The notes: generated by a model from the sequence alone, not told the origin. A stretch of DNA of 64,000 nucleotides from Psychrobium sp. MM17-31 (GCF_022347785.1 NZ_JAKRGA010000003.1:496001-560000), one strand, 5' to 3'. Counted from the stretch's first letter, positions 1 to 10,600 are shown. Numbers and translations: made by a program.

Positions 1-1308
1 ACAAAATCTTCCATGATGGACATCGCTCGCGCTTACGGTTTTTTCGATGCCAAATGGATCAAGCACAGCGTCAAGGTTGACATAAAATCGCAAACGGCAT
101 TGATTGATTTAGTCTTTGATACTGGTGAGCGTTATCACTTTGGCGCTATAGTGATTGAAGGAAATCATGCCAGCAATGATATCGTGCGCGCGATGGCATC
201 ATTTAAACAAGGCGATGCCTATACCAGCGCAGCCATTGCCAACTATAATATTTCATTAAATCAAAGCCGTTACTTTACTAGTGTTCAGGCTATCCCTGCC
301 CTGCCTAATGGTTTGGATAAGTCGATAGATATCAAAGTAACAGCCATGCATCGACCACGGAATATTGTCGAAGTAAGTGCGGGTGTCACTTCTGAGCTTG
401 GTGAGCGTGGTCGATTGAAATGGGTCAAGCCTTGGATAAATCGTTACGGGCATAGCCTAGAAAGCGAAATCAAGCTCAATCAACAAGAGCAATCTGTCAC
501 TAACAACTATAAAGTGCCCCATGGTGATCCCAATTTAGACTATACCAATTACGTGCTAGGTTGGCGCCATACCAGTAATTTTAACGACACCAATAATCGC
601 TATCGCAAATACTCGCTGCAATGGCAACGACATCAGCAAATCAATGAAGATTGGAAGCGTATCTTGCTGTTAAAATATGAGCGTGAGAAAGATAATACAC
701 AAACCCAAACACGCACCCACCTAATTCCTGGCATCAGTTACATTCGTGAGCGTCGCGAAGGCGGGATCACGCCGCACTGGGGCGATCGTCAATTTGTTTC
801 CGTTGAAGTTTCCGATAAAGCATGGGGCTCACAATCGAGTTTTTATAAACTGTCGTTGCGTTCAAACTGGCTTAGACAATACAACGAAACCCACCAGCTC
901 CTGCTAAAAGTCGAAGCTGGTTACATTAACGCCGATGAGATTAGTGAAGTGCCCATTTCGATGCGTTATTTCGCCGGTGGCGATAATAACCTGCGTGCGT
1001 ATAAATTTAACAGTGTGTCGCCACTAGATAGTGACGATAAAGCTCGTGGTGCCCTCACTCAGCTTTTAAGTACTATAGAATACAGTTATCCCATTAAGGA
1101 AAAGTGGCGTCTGGCTGTATTTCACGATGCTGGTACCATTGGTGATAAATTCTTTGAAGAAAACTATAGCGACGCCGGCATAGGTGTTCGTTGGGAAACT
1201 CCCGTAGGATTGGTTCGTTTGGATTTTGCTAAAGGATTACAAGGCAGTGACATTAAACGATTCGACCGCCCATTCAACATTAGCTTTGCAATAGGGCTCG
1301 ATTTGTAA
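1..1308 (+). CDS. tamA: TamA outer-membrane translocation subunit (5' truncated)
   Basis: Partial gene: the reading frame is open to base 1, so the N-terminus, including signal peptide and first POTRA domains, lies outside the window. What remains is a last POTRA-like domain (about the first 110 residues) followed by an Omp85/BamA-type 16-strand barrel. The block RYFAGGDNNLRAY (about residue 317 from the first in-frame ATG at 13) matches the L6-loop region of TamA, and the protein ends in the alternating pattern of a final beta strand. The stop overlaps the tamB start in a TAATG junction, so the two are translationally coupled. TamA is the outer-membrane partner of TamB, implicated in barrel-protein assembly and envelope lipid transport. 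Family assignment is firm because of the tamB neighbour. Confidence 0.93.
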   Translation, partial: TKSSMMDIARAYGFFDAKWIKHSVKVDIKSQTALIDLVFDTGERYHFGAIVIEGNHASNDIVRAMASFKQGDAYTSAAIANYNISLNQSRYFTSVQAIPALPNGLDKSIDIKVTAMHRPRNIVEVSAGVTSELGERGRLKWVKPWINRYGHSLESEIKLNQQEQSVTNNYKVPHGDPNLDYTNYVLGWRHTSNFNDTNNRYRKYSLQWQRHQQINEDWKRILLLKYEREKDNTQTQTRTHLIPGISYIRERREGGITPHWGDRQFVSVEVSDKAWGSQSSFYKLSLRSNWLRQYNETHQLLLKVEAGYINADEISEVPISMRYFAGGDNNLRAYKFNSVSPLDSDDKARGALTQLLSTIEYSYPIKEKWRLAVFHDAGTIGDKFFEENYSDAGIGVRWETPVGLVRLDFAKGLQGSDIKRFDRPFNISFAIGLDL

Positions 1309-4300
1309 TGAAAAGCCTGAAGTCATCATCAATTACCAAAAAATCGTCTTTTGGATTAGCCGTTGCGATTTTGCTAGTGCTATTTGTTCTATTGACGCCG
1401 TGGGGAAATCGCGTCGCGTTGCAAATCACACAGCAGCTAGTGCCGAATTTGAAAGTGGAGTTAAGTTCCGGCAGTTTACTATTTTCGCCTCGCATAAAAC
1501 GCCTGTCATTCGAGAACGCTCAAATTAGCATCGCTGCAGATAACTTAGCGATTGATTGGCAATGGCGCTGCTTTTGGCATTCTGAGTTATGTGTAACCAA
1601 CGCCACTATTGCCAAGCTCAAATTGGACATAAAAAATGAGGGCGATGATGACGCAGTAGCACTTGAAACCGCCAGCAAAAATTCCATCACTATTGATACC
1701 CATACGCCTTGGCCTATCACCATTGAGCAATTTGCGGTTGATCAACTAAGCGTTTCTTCAAAACAAGCAATAATCGAGGTGCAACAAACAAGGTTTAGTG
1801 GCAGTTGGCAAGCTAGAGGCATCGCGATAAATTATCTCGCTGTAGCTGATGCCAAGGTAATACTAAGTGCTGATGCACAGATTACTAATCGGCAAGTTCA
1901 AAATAATGAAGAGTCATATTTCTCTGCTGACTCTATTGCTAAGCTACAGAGTAAGTGGCGCACCATTGCGTGGCCAATAATTCTCAGCCAAACACAAATA
2001 AAGTCCTTTACTGTGGCCACTGCAGAGCTGCGCTCACAAGATGGTAAGCTAACCCATAACGCAAAAGATATCCTTGTTAGCGCTAGCCTTAACAATCAAG
2101 CGATAAACAGCCTCACTGTCTCAGCACTTATCGATAATTTCCCGCTCAAGCTTGCGATGAAAGGCCAATTAACGCCAAATTTTTCTATCGATTTATCCCT
2201 TAGTGGTGCTCACAACTTTTCGCCACTAGGCGCTCAAGCAACAGCACTTACCTTAACTGGCGACAGCAGTTCAATCGCTATTAAATTAACAACACAAGGT
2301 AAGCTTAACGCGACATTATCAGGCACCGCTTCACCGCTTAATGACAATCTACCTATCAGTCTCGGTCTGACGTGGCAGCCGATTGATATTTATCAGCAAG
2401 AAATTGCAGAGGGATCACTTAAGTTTGATGGTACGTTAAATGACTATCAACTGCGCTTAAATACCCAACTTAAAAATGAGCATTTACCAATATCAAGCAT
2501 CGACCTAGTAGCACATGGTGATTTAAATGCGTTTTCTAACATCGATTTGGCGCTAAAAAACGATCTAGGAAAAGTGCATAGCTCTGGCGACTTTCGCTGG
2601 CGAGATCCAAATGGGGCTCGCATTCAAAGCCGCGGTAAATTGACATTTGATTCACTAAAACTTTCATCGCTAATCGACAAATTACCTGCGACTATCAATG
2701 GTGACATTAGCTATGACGTTGAGCTAAAAAACGAACAATGGCAGCTTACTATGTCACAGCTCGCATTAAACGGTAATGCGCTAGAGCGACCTTTCAATCT
2801 TCAAGGCGTTGTGGACGCTAGATACAACGCAAAAGATCAAAGGAATCCATTTGGGCAGTGGTTCATCGAGACATTGTCGCTGCAACACGGCATAAATGAG
2901 CTGACGTTAAATGGTCAAATCAATACTAAATCGGCTCTTGATGCCAAAATTGCCATTGCAGATCTTGGGCAATCTTTGCCATTTATGCGCGGAGCCAAAC
3001 CCACCAGTATCACTGGAACTATAAATGCTACTGGTCCTATTGATGCTATAGATGTCATCGCTAACTTATCCGGTAATCATATTAGCTACCCCGAATATGC
3101 CATAGATTTAGGCGCAATATCGATAAATGCTAAGACCAAGATTTCACCGCAGGGCATTAGTGAAAGTACCAATTCACACATTGACGTGAGCATTAACCAA
3201 GCAACTTATAGCGATGTATTAACCGATGCAGCGGTGTCGTTATCTCTCGCGGGGGATGCTAAACAACATCAGCTCAGGGCCGATATAACATCAAATTTCA
3301 TCTCAGGAGCACTGGGATTGTCGGGTAGTATTGAAAACACAAACTGGATCAGCGAGTTGACCTCAACAGTACTCAACTACCAGCAATCAACCATTGCCTT
3401 AGCCTCACCAGCCAAAGTTGCCATTGATCTAAAAAACAAAGACATTGACTTGAGTGAGCACTGCTGGCGCACAAAGCTAAATCATAATCAAATGCGATTT
3501 AGCGAACTTTGCTTGGCATCGCCTTTTGAAATCAATACCACGAGCATGCGCTCAAACCTCGCTACGGTGAATGTGACGGGGTTAGATATGCAAGATTTTC
3601 AGGCATACCTGCCAAAGCAGCATCAAGTTACAGGACCTATTACTGGCAACCTGACCTTTCAATCTTTTAACCCCCAAGCACTTAGTTTGGCAACTCAGCT
3701 AGTCTGGCAAGATGGCACTGTAACAAGTGACGTCAATAACAACTTAGTCACCCACCACATTGACTCTTTGCATATTAACAGCGCGGTTAACCGGACCTTA
3801 GCCAACGTTATTTTACGGTTGTCTTCGCCAACCCTAGGTAAAGTCGACGCCAGTATGCTAAGTAACGTTTTTGAGGACTCCCCCTTTATCAGTGGCCACT
3901 TAAATAGCCAAGGCTTACAACTCGCTCCCTACAAACCTTTCTTACGCTATGTGTCAGAATTAGAAGGTGAATTAAGCGTTAGTGCTGGTTTCACTATAGA
4001 TAGCAAAGCACAACAAATTTTCGGTAGCCTCTCGTCTAATGACATTAAAATTGCCAGTGACAAATTGCCAAACACCATCGATGATTTAAATACCAATATA
4101 GTTTTTAACGGCACTAAAGCCTCGCTAACTAGTCAGTTTAAACTGGTACAAGGTCATGGCGATATTAGTGGCTTGTTAGATTGGAGCCAAACACCTAAAG
4201 CAGATCTCACCATTAATGGCCAAGCCCTTAATGTGATGCCGCAAAATGGCGTTGATATTACTTTTAGCCCATCGATTAATGTTGAACTGACACCGACACT

Positions 4301-5144
4301 CGCCAAAATTCGTGGTGATCTTGCCATTGATGAAGCGAATATAGTGCTAGAATCACTGCCTGAATCAGCGGTTGCCATTTCACCGGATGTCACAGTTGTC
4401 TCGCAAGAAAAGCAAAGTTCAGCGATGCTGATTGACCTAGATGTAAAAACCCAATTGGGCGATAAATTACATCTTAACGCCTTTGGTCTCGATTCTTTGG
4501 TTGGCGGAGAGCTCACTCTAAAACAAGACGCTCAACTTCCCTTGAGTGCCTATGGAGAGCTCGGTTTATCTAATGCGACTTACCAAGCGTTTGGCCAGCG
4601 GCTGCTAATTGAGCAAGGGCAAATTATATTTACCGGCTCAGTCAACAATCCAGTTATCAATATTAAAGCAATCCGCGATCCTGTTGATACGAACGATGGT
4701 GTTATTGCCGGAGTCTATGTTAACGGCGATGTTAATCAGCCTGCATTAACCATCTTTTCAGAGCCAGCCCTAGAGCAACAACAGGCGATTTCCTATTTAT
4801 TACGTGGATATGGCCTCGGGAGTGACAGCAATTATGGTCAGAATTTGGCCATTGCCATGTTAGTAAATAGTGGACTCGGTGGCGCTAGTAAAGCAGTGAA
4901 CGCCATCGGTGATGCTGTGGGCATCGATAACCTCAATGTCACTACCTCAGGCAGTGGCGATCAAACGCGATTAGAATTTAGTGGTTTTATCGGCCCGAAA
5001 CTGCAATTACGCTATGGCGTCGGCGTATTCGATGCCCTGCCGGAAGTTGGCCTGCGCTATCAAGTTAATCGCAGGCTGTTCGTTGAATTTATCAATAACA
5101 CTGACCAAGCATTGGATTTACTCTATCAATTTTCATTTGATTAG
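1308..5144 (+). CDS. tamB: TamB inner-membrane-anchored translocation/lipid-transport subunit
   Basis: A 1278-residue protein with one N-terminal signal anchor (about residues 14-32), then a very long stretch of amphipathic beta repeats, and a C-terminal DUF490/TamB domain (roughly the last 330 residues, containing an AYGELGLSN-type segment and ending in an aromatic beta strand). Length and architecture fit TamB, which spans the periplasm as a hydrophobic-grooved beta structure and contacts TamA in the outer membrane. The start is the ATG overlapping the tamA stop. It is followed by convergent topB with only 19 bases between the two stop codons. No frameshift or other anomaly is seen. Confidence 0.93.
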   Translation: MKSLKSSSITKKSSFGLAVAILLVLFVLLTPWGNRVALQITQQLVPNLKVELSSGSLLFSPRIKRLSFENAQISIAADNLAIDWQWRCFWHSELCVTNATIAKLKLDIKNEGDDDAVALETASKNSITIDTHTPWPITIEQFAVDQLSVSSKQAIIEVQQTRFSGSWQARGIAINYLAVADAKVILSADAQITNRQVQNNEESYFSADSIAKLQSKWRTIAWPIILSQTQIKSFTVATAELRSQDGKLTHNAKDILVSASLNNQAINSLTVSALIDNFPLKLAMKGQLTPNFSIDLSLSGAHNFSPLGAQATALTLTGDSSSIAIKLTTQGKLNATLSGTASPLNDNLPISLGLTWQPIDIYQQEIAEGSLKFDGTLNDYQLRLNTQLKNEHLPISSIDLVAHGDLNAFSNIDLALKNDLGKVHSSGDFRWRDPNGARIQSRGKLTFDSLKLSSLIDKLPATINGDISYDVELKNEQWQLTMSQLALNGNALERPFNLQGVVDARYNAKDQRNPFGQWFIETLSLQHGINELTLNGQINTKSALDAKIAIADLGQSLPFMRGAKPTSITGTINATGPIDAIDVIANLSGNHISYPEYAIDLGAISINAKTKISPQGISESTNSHIDVSINQATYSDVLTDAAVSLSLAGDAKQHQLRADITSNFISGALGLSGSIENTNWISELTSTVLNYQQSTIALASPAKVAIDLKNKDIDLSEHCWRTKLNHNQMRFSELCLASPFEINTTSMRSNLATVNVTGLDMQDFQAYLPKQHQVTGPITGNLTFQSFNPQALSLATQLVWQDGTVTSDVNNNLVTHHIDSLHINSAVNRTLANVILRLSSPTLGKVDASMLSNVFEDSPFISGHLNSQGLQLAPYKPFLRYVSELEGELSVSAGFTIDSKAQQIFGSLSSNDIKIASDKLPNTIDDLNTNIVFNGTKASLTSQFKLVQGHGDISGLLDWSQTPKADLTINGQALNVMPQNGVDITFSPSINVELTPTLAKIRGDLAIDEANIVLESLPESAVAISPDVTVVSQEKQSSAMLIDLDVKTQLGDKLHLNAFGLDSLVGGELTLKQDAQLPLSAYGELGLSNATYQAFGQRLLIEQGQIIFTGSVNNPVINIKAIRDPVDTNDGVIAGVYVNGDVNQPALTIFSEPALEQQQAISYLLRGYGLGSDSNYGQNLAIAMLVNSGLGGASKAVNAIGDAVGIDNLNVTTSGSGDQTRLEFSGFIGPKLQLRYGVGVFDALPEVGLRYQVNRRLFVEFINNTDQALDLLYQFSFD

Positions 5145-5163
5145 AGCCTGTCGTTGAATAAAC

Positions 5164-7113
5164 TTAGGTTTTTCGCGAACTAGTTTTCCGTGTGCCTGTT
5201 TTTCGGGTATTAGAAGCTTTCCCTCGATAACTACGCCGCTTCTTAAATTGCTTAGCTGGCGATCCTTTATCTAAGCCAGTAAAAGCATCAAGCGGTGTGT
5301 GCTTAGCTTGGTTCATTAACTGATCTAAGTCCGCCAAGAGTGGCTGCATAAACCCGTTATAACCAAGCTGCTTTTGAGAGATATCATTGAGTTTAGCTTC
5401 CCATAACGCCGTCATATCAGGAGTTGTTGCAGATTGCGGCAATGCTTTAATTAACGCTTTGCCATTATTAGTAGCGTGAATTGATTTATTATTACGCGTT
5501 AAAAATCCGCGTTTAAATAACAATTCAATAATGCTGGCTCTTGTGGCTTCTGTGCCTAAACCATCGGTTTCTTTAAGTACTTTTTTAATCGCAGGATCTT
5601 TAACGTATCTGGCAATCCCCGTCATAGCGGCTAACAAAGTTGCATCAGAAAAAGGCTTAGGTGGCTGAGTCATCTTATCAATGACTTGCGACGACTGACA
5701 ATTAAGTGGCTGACCAACGCTTAACGCTGGCAAGATTACATCTTCACTCTTGTGCTTAAAAAGCGTTTTCCAGCCTATATTATCAATCGACTTCGCTTTC
5801 GCTCTAAACTCACCACCCGCAATATCAATCTCCACCTTCATTTCACTATAATGATGAACTGGATAAAACTGCGCTAAATATTGGCGGGCAATTAATGAAT
5901 ATACATTTGCCTCGGTGCCAGACAAGCTCGCTGACTTTAGCTGCTTCATCGTTGGAATAATAGCGTGATGAGCATCGACTTTACTGTCATTCCAGGCCTT
6001 GGATTTTATCGATGTATCACAGCCATTGACTGCATCTGCTAATGAACTATCGTTATTAGCTATAGCGGCGACTACCTTAGCACCTTCACGAAAGTGCTCC
6101 TTTGGAAGATATCGATTATCAGATCGCGGATAGGTAATTAACTTGTGCTTTTCGTACAGTACCTGACAACAATCTAACACCTGTTTCGCTGACAAATTAA
6201 AACGCTTAGCGGCGTCAATTTGTAGCGCCGATAAATTATAAGGCAACGGCTGATTTAAACGTTTCTTTTGCTTATCGACACTTTTTACAACAGCGGGTTG
6301 ACCGCTTGTTCGCGCCACCACATTTTCTGCAAGCTTGCGATAAATAACTCGCCCCTCATCATCCTGATACTTTTCACAAGCGTCGCTAGGGATCCACTTG
6401 GCATCAAAAGATTCATTAGCTTGTGTGGTTAGCGTTGCCACTACTTCATAAAAAGGCTTAGCGACAAAATGTTCAATTTCTTCATCACGTGCTACTACCA
6501 AACCAAGTACTGGCGTTTGCACGCGACCAACAGATAATACCCCCTGATAGCCTGCGCGCTGACCAAGTACCGTATAAGCACGAGTCATATTCATACCATA
6601 TAACCAATCTGCTCTTGAGCGTGCTAACGCCGAAGCTGATAAGGGCTTAAATTCTTCGTTTACGCGCAAATTGGCTAGAGATTTCTTAACAGCTGTTAAG
6701 TTGAGATCACTAACTAACAATCGCTTGGTCTGCGCCAGCTTTGTGCCCTTTACGCCGCAGTAATGGATAACTTCATCCACTAATAACTGGCCTTCGCGGT
6801 CTGGATCTCCTGCATTAACCAACACGCTAGCTTGCTTAATTAACTTGCGCAGCACACCAATCTGTTTTTTGGTTTTAGGCTTTGGAATAAGTTGCCACTG
6901 CTGTGGCGAAATAGGCAAATAGTCTAGCGACCACTTTTTATAACACTCGTCATAATGTTCAGGTGTCGCTTGTTCTAATAAATGGCCTATACACCACGAG
7001 ACAACGTCACCGTTAGGCAAACTGATATAACCATCGTGTTTCGTTTGTGAAGAAGAGAGGCCATTAGCAATTGCACGGGCAAGGCTAGGTTTTTCGGCGA
7101 TGTATAAATTCAT
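5164..7113 (-). CDS. topB: DNA topoisomerase III
   Basis: Type IA topoisomerase that passes single strands and decatenates DNA. The N-terminal Toprim domain begins NLYIAEKPSLARAIA and carries the acidic metal motif in AGDPDREGQ. The catalytic tyrosine is in ITYPRSD and falls at residue 328 with the chosen start, the same number as in the E. coli enzyme. That numbering supports the ATG at 7113 over an upstream in-frame TTG at 7152. The product is 649 residues and ends in a Lys/Arg/Ser/Thr-rich tail that probably helps DNA binding. No strong Shine-Dalgarno is visible. The gene is convergent with tamB and divergent from the first Oar-like receptor. Confidence 0.95.
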   Translation of the reverse strand: MNLYIAEKPSLARAIANGLSSSQTKHDGYISLPNGDVVSWCIGHLLEQATPEHYDECYKKWSLDYLPISPQQWQLIPKPKTKKQIGVLRKLIKQASVLVNAGDPDREGQLLVDEVIHYCGVKGTKLAQTKRLLVSDLNLTAVKKSLANLRVNEEFKPLSASALARSRADWLYGMNMTRAYTVLGQRAGYQGVLSVGRVQTPVLGLVVARDEEIEHFVAKPFYEVVATLTTQANESFDAKWIPSDACEKYQDDEGRVIYRKLAENVVARTSGQPAVVKSVDKQKKRLNQPLPYNLSALQIDAAKRFNLSAKQVLDCCQVLYEKHKLITYPRSDNRYLPKEHFREGAKVVAAIANNDSSLADAVNGCDTSIKSKAWNDSKVDAHHAIIPTMKQLKSASLSGTEANVYSLIARQYLAQFYPVHHYSEMKVEIDIAGGEFRAKAKSIDNIGWKTLFKHKSEDVILPALSVGQPLNCQSSQVIDKMTQPPKPFSDATLLAAMTGIARYVKDPAIKKVLKETDGLGTEATRASIIELLFKRGFLTRNNKSIHATNNGKALIKALPQSATTPDMTALWEAKLNDISQKQLGYNGFMQPLLADLDQLMNQAKHTPLDAFTGLDKGSPAKQFKKRRSYRGKASNTRKTGTRKTSSRKT

Positions 7114-7165
7114 AACAATATCAAAAGAAAAATAGTAAAAGTTCGAACGCAATCACACAAACAAA

Positions 7166-7181
7166 GGTGATCCAAATCACA
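7166..7181. promoter_or_regulatory. CRP-like palindrome upstream of topB and the receptor gene
   Basis: GGTGA-TCCAAA-TCACA matches the CRP consensus TGTGA-N6-TCACA except at the first base. It lies about 55 bases upstream of the topB start and 200 bases upstream of the receptor -10, so its target is unclear. Binding is inferred from the palindrome only. Confidence 0.4.
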
Positions 7182-7336
7182 AATCAGTAGTTTTTAATAA
7201 ATTTGTGACAGTTACACATCACACCATTCATGACACAAAGGTCAGTTTTTAACCTATTAAATTCAATAGCTTAACAATAGAAAAGCATAAAACTGACAAA
7301 ATAGTCAAATGTAATCAGTAAGTTATTCTATAACTC

Positions 7337-7388
7337 GCGACATAAAAACGTCATATAAGTTCGATATTTTGTACAAAAACCTTATAAT
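7337..7388 (+). promoter_or_regulatory. Promoter of Oar-like receptor 1 with Pho-box-like repeats
   Basis: A sigma70-type promoter is visible: -35 TTCGAT at 7360-7365, 17-base spacer, -10 TATAAT at 7383-7388. Upstream are heptamers every 11 bases, GCGACAT (7337) and ACGTCAT (7348), then GTTCGAT (7359). These are weak matches to the PhoB repeat CTGTCAT, but their phasing equals that of the better copy at 10932 ahead of the paralogue. The segment TTCGATATTTTGT is identical in both promoters. The rest of the 338-base gap holds the CRP-like site and no gene. Confidence 0.6.
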
Positions 7389-7451
7389 TCACCAGCAACA
7401 TTTAAACGAAGTTATTCACTATATGCTTTTTGCACAAGGAAATATGACCCA

Positions 7452-10400
7452 ATGAATAAATTATTGTTGAAAACTGCAACGGCAACAGCTGTCGCATTAG
7501 CCATCGGTCTTTCAGCACCGGCAATGGCAAATGACACCTCATCAGCAATTCGAGGAACAATTACCGATCCTTCAGGAAATGCCGCCACTGGTACCGTCGT
7601 AACTATCACTCACGTACCTTCTGGCACTAAAAAGACAACAACAGTAAACAGCTCTGGCGTTTTTAGCACCAAAGGTCTACGCGTTGGTGGTCCATACAGA
7701 ATTACCCTTGACTCAGATACCTTAGAAGACACGCAAATTAATGACGTGTACCTGTCATTGGGTGATGTCTATCCGTTGGATGTAACCTTGCGTTCTGCAC
7801 AAAGTGTTGAACGAATTTCAGTTACTGGTCGTGTAATCAATGCGCTATCTGGTAGCACAGGGCCTGGGAATAACTTCACTCTAACTGACATCGAAGACGC
7901 ACCGTCTATCAACCGCGACATCAAAGACGTTGTGCGCGTAGATCCGCGTATATCTGTTAACGAGTCAGGCGGTAATGCAATTCAATGTGCCGGTGGTAAC
8001 CCACGTTTCAACAGCCTAACCGTTGACGGTGCTCGTATGAACGATAACTTCGGTCTTAACAGCAACGGCTACCCAACAACTCGTATGCCATTCTCGTTCG
8101 ATTCAATCGGCGAGATTTCTGTGGAACTAGCGCCATTTGACGTTCAATACGGTGGCTTTACATCTTGTAACATCAATGCTGTTACTAAATCTGGCGACAA
8201 CGAGATTTCAGGTGGTTTCTTCTATGATTACACTAGCGATTCTTTCAAAGGTGATTCACTAGAAGGCGATGATATTAGCACTGGTGATTTTGACAAAAAG
8301 ACCTATGGCTTTAACGTTGGCGGCGCTTTAATCGAAGACAAACTGTTCTTCTTTACATCGTATGAAAAGCTAGATGGTGCACAAATCTTTAACTATGCTC
8401 CATTAGACAACGGCCGAATTGATCAAGCAACTATCGACCGTATTCGTGATATCTCTATCAACAACTACGATTATAATCCTGGCACAATAGTGCCTAGCAT
8501 GCCGGTAGAAGATGAAAAGTTATTAGTTAAAATCGACTGGAACATCAACGAAAACCACCGTGCAAACTTCGTTTACAACTACAACGATGGTTTCGAATTA
8601 TCACAATCTGATGGCGGCTCTTCTCGTTTGTCACTATCAAACCATTTTTATGAGCGCGGTGCAGAGCTGCAGTCATATGTAGCCTCTCTATACTCTGAGT
8701 GGAGCGACGAGTTTTCAACTGAAATGCGCGTCGGTTACTCTAAATTAGATAATCGTCAAATTTCGCTAGATCAAGAAAGTGGCTTTGGCGAGATTCGTAT
8801 CGATGCTGGTGATGTTGATGTCTATATCGGCCCAGATGATTCACGTCAGTCGAACAAATTAGAATATGACAATCTATCATTAAAATTAGCCGGTACTTAC
8901 TATTTAGAAGATCACGAAATCTACTTCGGTTATGAATATGAATCGTTAGACGTGTTTAACTTATTTGTTCAACATTCACAAACTGAAACCCGTTTTGGTA
9001 GCATCGACGATTTTGAAACTGGTACCAACGCGCGTGTTTATTACGGCAATGCTTCATCACACAACCCTAATGACGCTGCTGGTGAATTTGAGTACGCATT
9101 AAACACGTTATACGTGCAAGATACTTATACGCTATCGGATTACGATCTAACATTAACTTATGGTCTTCGCTACGATTGGTACACCAGTGACGATGTTCCA
9201 ACTCATAACCAAAATTTTGAAGATCGCTACGGTTTCTCAAATCAGCAAAACTTAGATGGTGTCGATCTATTACAACCTCGCTTTGGTTTCAACTGGGAAG
9301 CAACAGACCAATTAGAAGTTCGCGGTGGCTTTGGCTTATATTCTGGCGGTAACCCAAATGTATGGATTTCTAATAGTTATTCTAATGACGGTATTAGAAA
9401 TATCCAGTTTAATACTAAAGGCCTTCAAATTCTGGGTCCAGATGCCATTGATTTTAACGGTTCGGGCCGTCCTGGATACGACGTACCACAATCATTATAT
9501 GATGCGGTAGGTAGTGGCACAGCGGATGCGTCAACTAATGTCACAGATCCAAACTTTGAAATTCCTTCAGAATGGAAATACGCTTTAGGTGCAACCTACA
9601 CGACCGAAGATGAATACGTGCTAATGGCAGATCTTCTCATCAGCCGCAAGCAAGACTCTGCAATCATACGTAACTTAGCCGATGAAAAAGTGTCTACGGC
9701 ACCAGATGGACGTCCTGTTTACGACAGCGTTAACCACTCACGTAACTCTGACTTATTGTTAACAAATGTCGATGGTAATGATGCTAAATCAACAATCGTT
9801 TCATTATCTATGAATAAGAGCTACGACAATGGTGTGAAAGTGTCTGCATCTTATGCATATAGTGATGTTAAAGACGTTCATCCAATGACTAGTTCAGTGG
9901 CATTCTCTAACTACCACAACATCGCAGTGGTTGATCCAGAAAATCCAGTATTGTCGACTTCTAACTATGAGATCCCGCATCGCTTTACATTAAGTGTTAG
10001 TTACAGTCATGAGTTTATCGACGGTTACCAAACTAAATTCAGTGTATTTGGCCAAGCAAACGAAGGTCGCCCGTATACATATAGTTTCGACAGTGACACA
10101 CGAGGCCTTGGTTTCAACGATTCAAGCCGTCAGCTACTGTACGTTCCATTGGAGAACGATCCGTTAGTGGTTTATGGAGAAGACTTTGATTTAGCAGCAT
10201 TTAATAACTTCATCGAATCTGAAGGGTTAAAACGTGGCGAGATTATGGGTCGTAACACACTACAAAGCGATTGGTGGGTTAAGTTTGATCTGAAAATCGA
10301 GCAAGAATTTGCAGGGTTCTCACCAGATCACAAAGCTAGTGCTTACCTTACAATCAAGAACATAGGCAACTTGCTTAACGACGATTGGGGCGTACTCAAG

Positions 10401-10550
10401 CAAGGTAGTTTCCTACAAGGTGCACTAACCGCAACGGTAACTGATGACAACAAGTACTCGTATAACGAGTTTAACAACCCGAGCCCACAAAGCCGTGTAA
10501 CCGACCCATCACTATGGGAAATGAAGCTAGGCGTAAGATACAAATTCTAA
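7452..10550 (+). CDS. Oar-like TonB-dependent receptor with carboxypeptidase-regulatory domain (paralogue 1)
   Basis: Outer-membrane active-transport receptor of 1032 residues. It has a signal peptide ending near APAMA (residue 26), then a carboxypeptidase-D regulatory-like beta sandwich (about residues 30-115), a plug domain (about 130-250, containing the NAVTKSG motif), a large 22-strand barrel and a terminal Phe in GVRYKF. This is the Oar/OmpA-related receptor class common in marine Alteromonadales. The substrate is unknown. It has only two cysteines, Cys179 and Cys239, both in the plug, which its neighbour lacks. It is a clear paralogue of the gene at 11041, and the promoter is shared in design. 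A Rho-independent terminator follows. A role in phosphate-limited uptake is inferred only from Pho-box-like repeats. Confidence 0.9.
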   Translation: MNKLLLKTATATAVALAIGLSAPAMANDTSSAIRGTITDPSGNAATGTVVTITHVPSGTKKTTTVNSSGVFSTKGLRVGGPYRITLDSDTLEDTQINDVYLSLGDVYPLDVTLRSAQSVERISVTGRVINALSGSTGPGNNFTLTDIEDAPSINRDIKDVVRVDPRISVNESGGNAIQCAGGNPRFNSLTVDGARMNDNFGLNSNGYPTTRMPFSFDSIGEISVELAPFDVQYGGFTSCNINAVTKSGDNEISGGFFYDYTSDSFKGDSLEGDDISTGDFDKKTYGFNVGGALIEDKLFFFTSYEKLDGAQIFNYAPLDNGRIDQATIDRIRDISINNYDYNPGTIVPSMPVEDEKLLVKIDWNINENHRANFVYNYNDGFELSQSDGGSSRLSLSNHFYERGAELQSYVASLYSEWSDEFSTEMRVGYSKLDNRQISLDQESGFGEIRIDAGDVDVYIGPDDSRQSNKLEYDNLSLKLAGTYYLEDHEIYFGYEYESLDVFNLFVQHSQTETRFGSIDDFETGTNARVYYGNASSHNPNDAAGEFEYALNTLYVQDTYTLSDYDLTLTYGLRYDWYTSDDVPTHNQNFEDRYGFSNQQNLDGVDLLQPRFGFNWEATDQLEVRGGFGLYSGGNPNVWISNSYSNDGIRNIQFNTKGLQILGPDAIDFNGSGRPGYDVPQSLYDAVGSGTADASTNVTDPNFEIPSEWKYALGATYTTEDEYVLMADLLISRKQDSAIIRNLADEKVSTAPDGRPVYDSVNHSRNSDLLLTNVDGNDAKSTIVSLSMNKSYDNGVKVSASYAYSDVKDVHPMTSSVAFSNYHNIAVVDPENPVLSTSNYEIPHRFTLSVSYSHEFIDGYQTKFSVFGQANEGRPYTYSFDSDTRGLGFNDSSRQLLYVPLENDPLVVYGEDFDLAAFNNFIESEGLKRGEIMGRNTLQSDWWVKFDLKIEQEFAGFSPDHKASAYLTIKNIGNLLNDDWGVLKQGSFLQGALTATVTDDNKYSYNEFNNPSPQSRVTDPSLWEMKLGVRYKF

Positions 10551-10570
10551 TATTTGTAACCTAGTTACTA

Positions 10571-10600
10571 AAAGGCCAGCATTAAGCTGGCCTTTTTGTT
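10571..10600 (+). terminator. Rho-independent terminator of receptor 1
   Basis: The stem AAAGGCCAGC / GCTGGCCTTT encloses the loop ATTAA and is followed by further T residues, 20 bases after the stop codon. The 490-base gap to the next receptor otherwise contains only AT-rich sequence and the promoter at its right end. Confidence 0.9.

Noticed and set aside
7113-7152. Longer topB reading from a TTG
   Set aside because: The ATG at 7113 places the catalytic Tyr at 328 as in E. coli and gives the standard NLYIAEKPS N-terminus.
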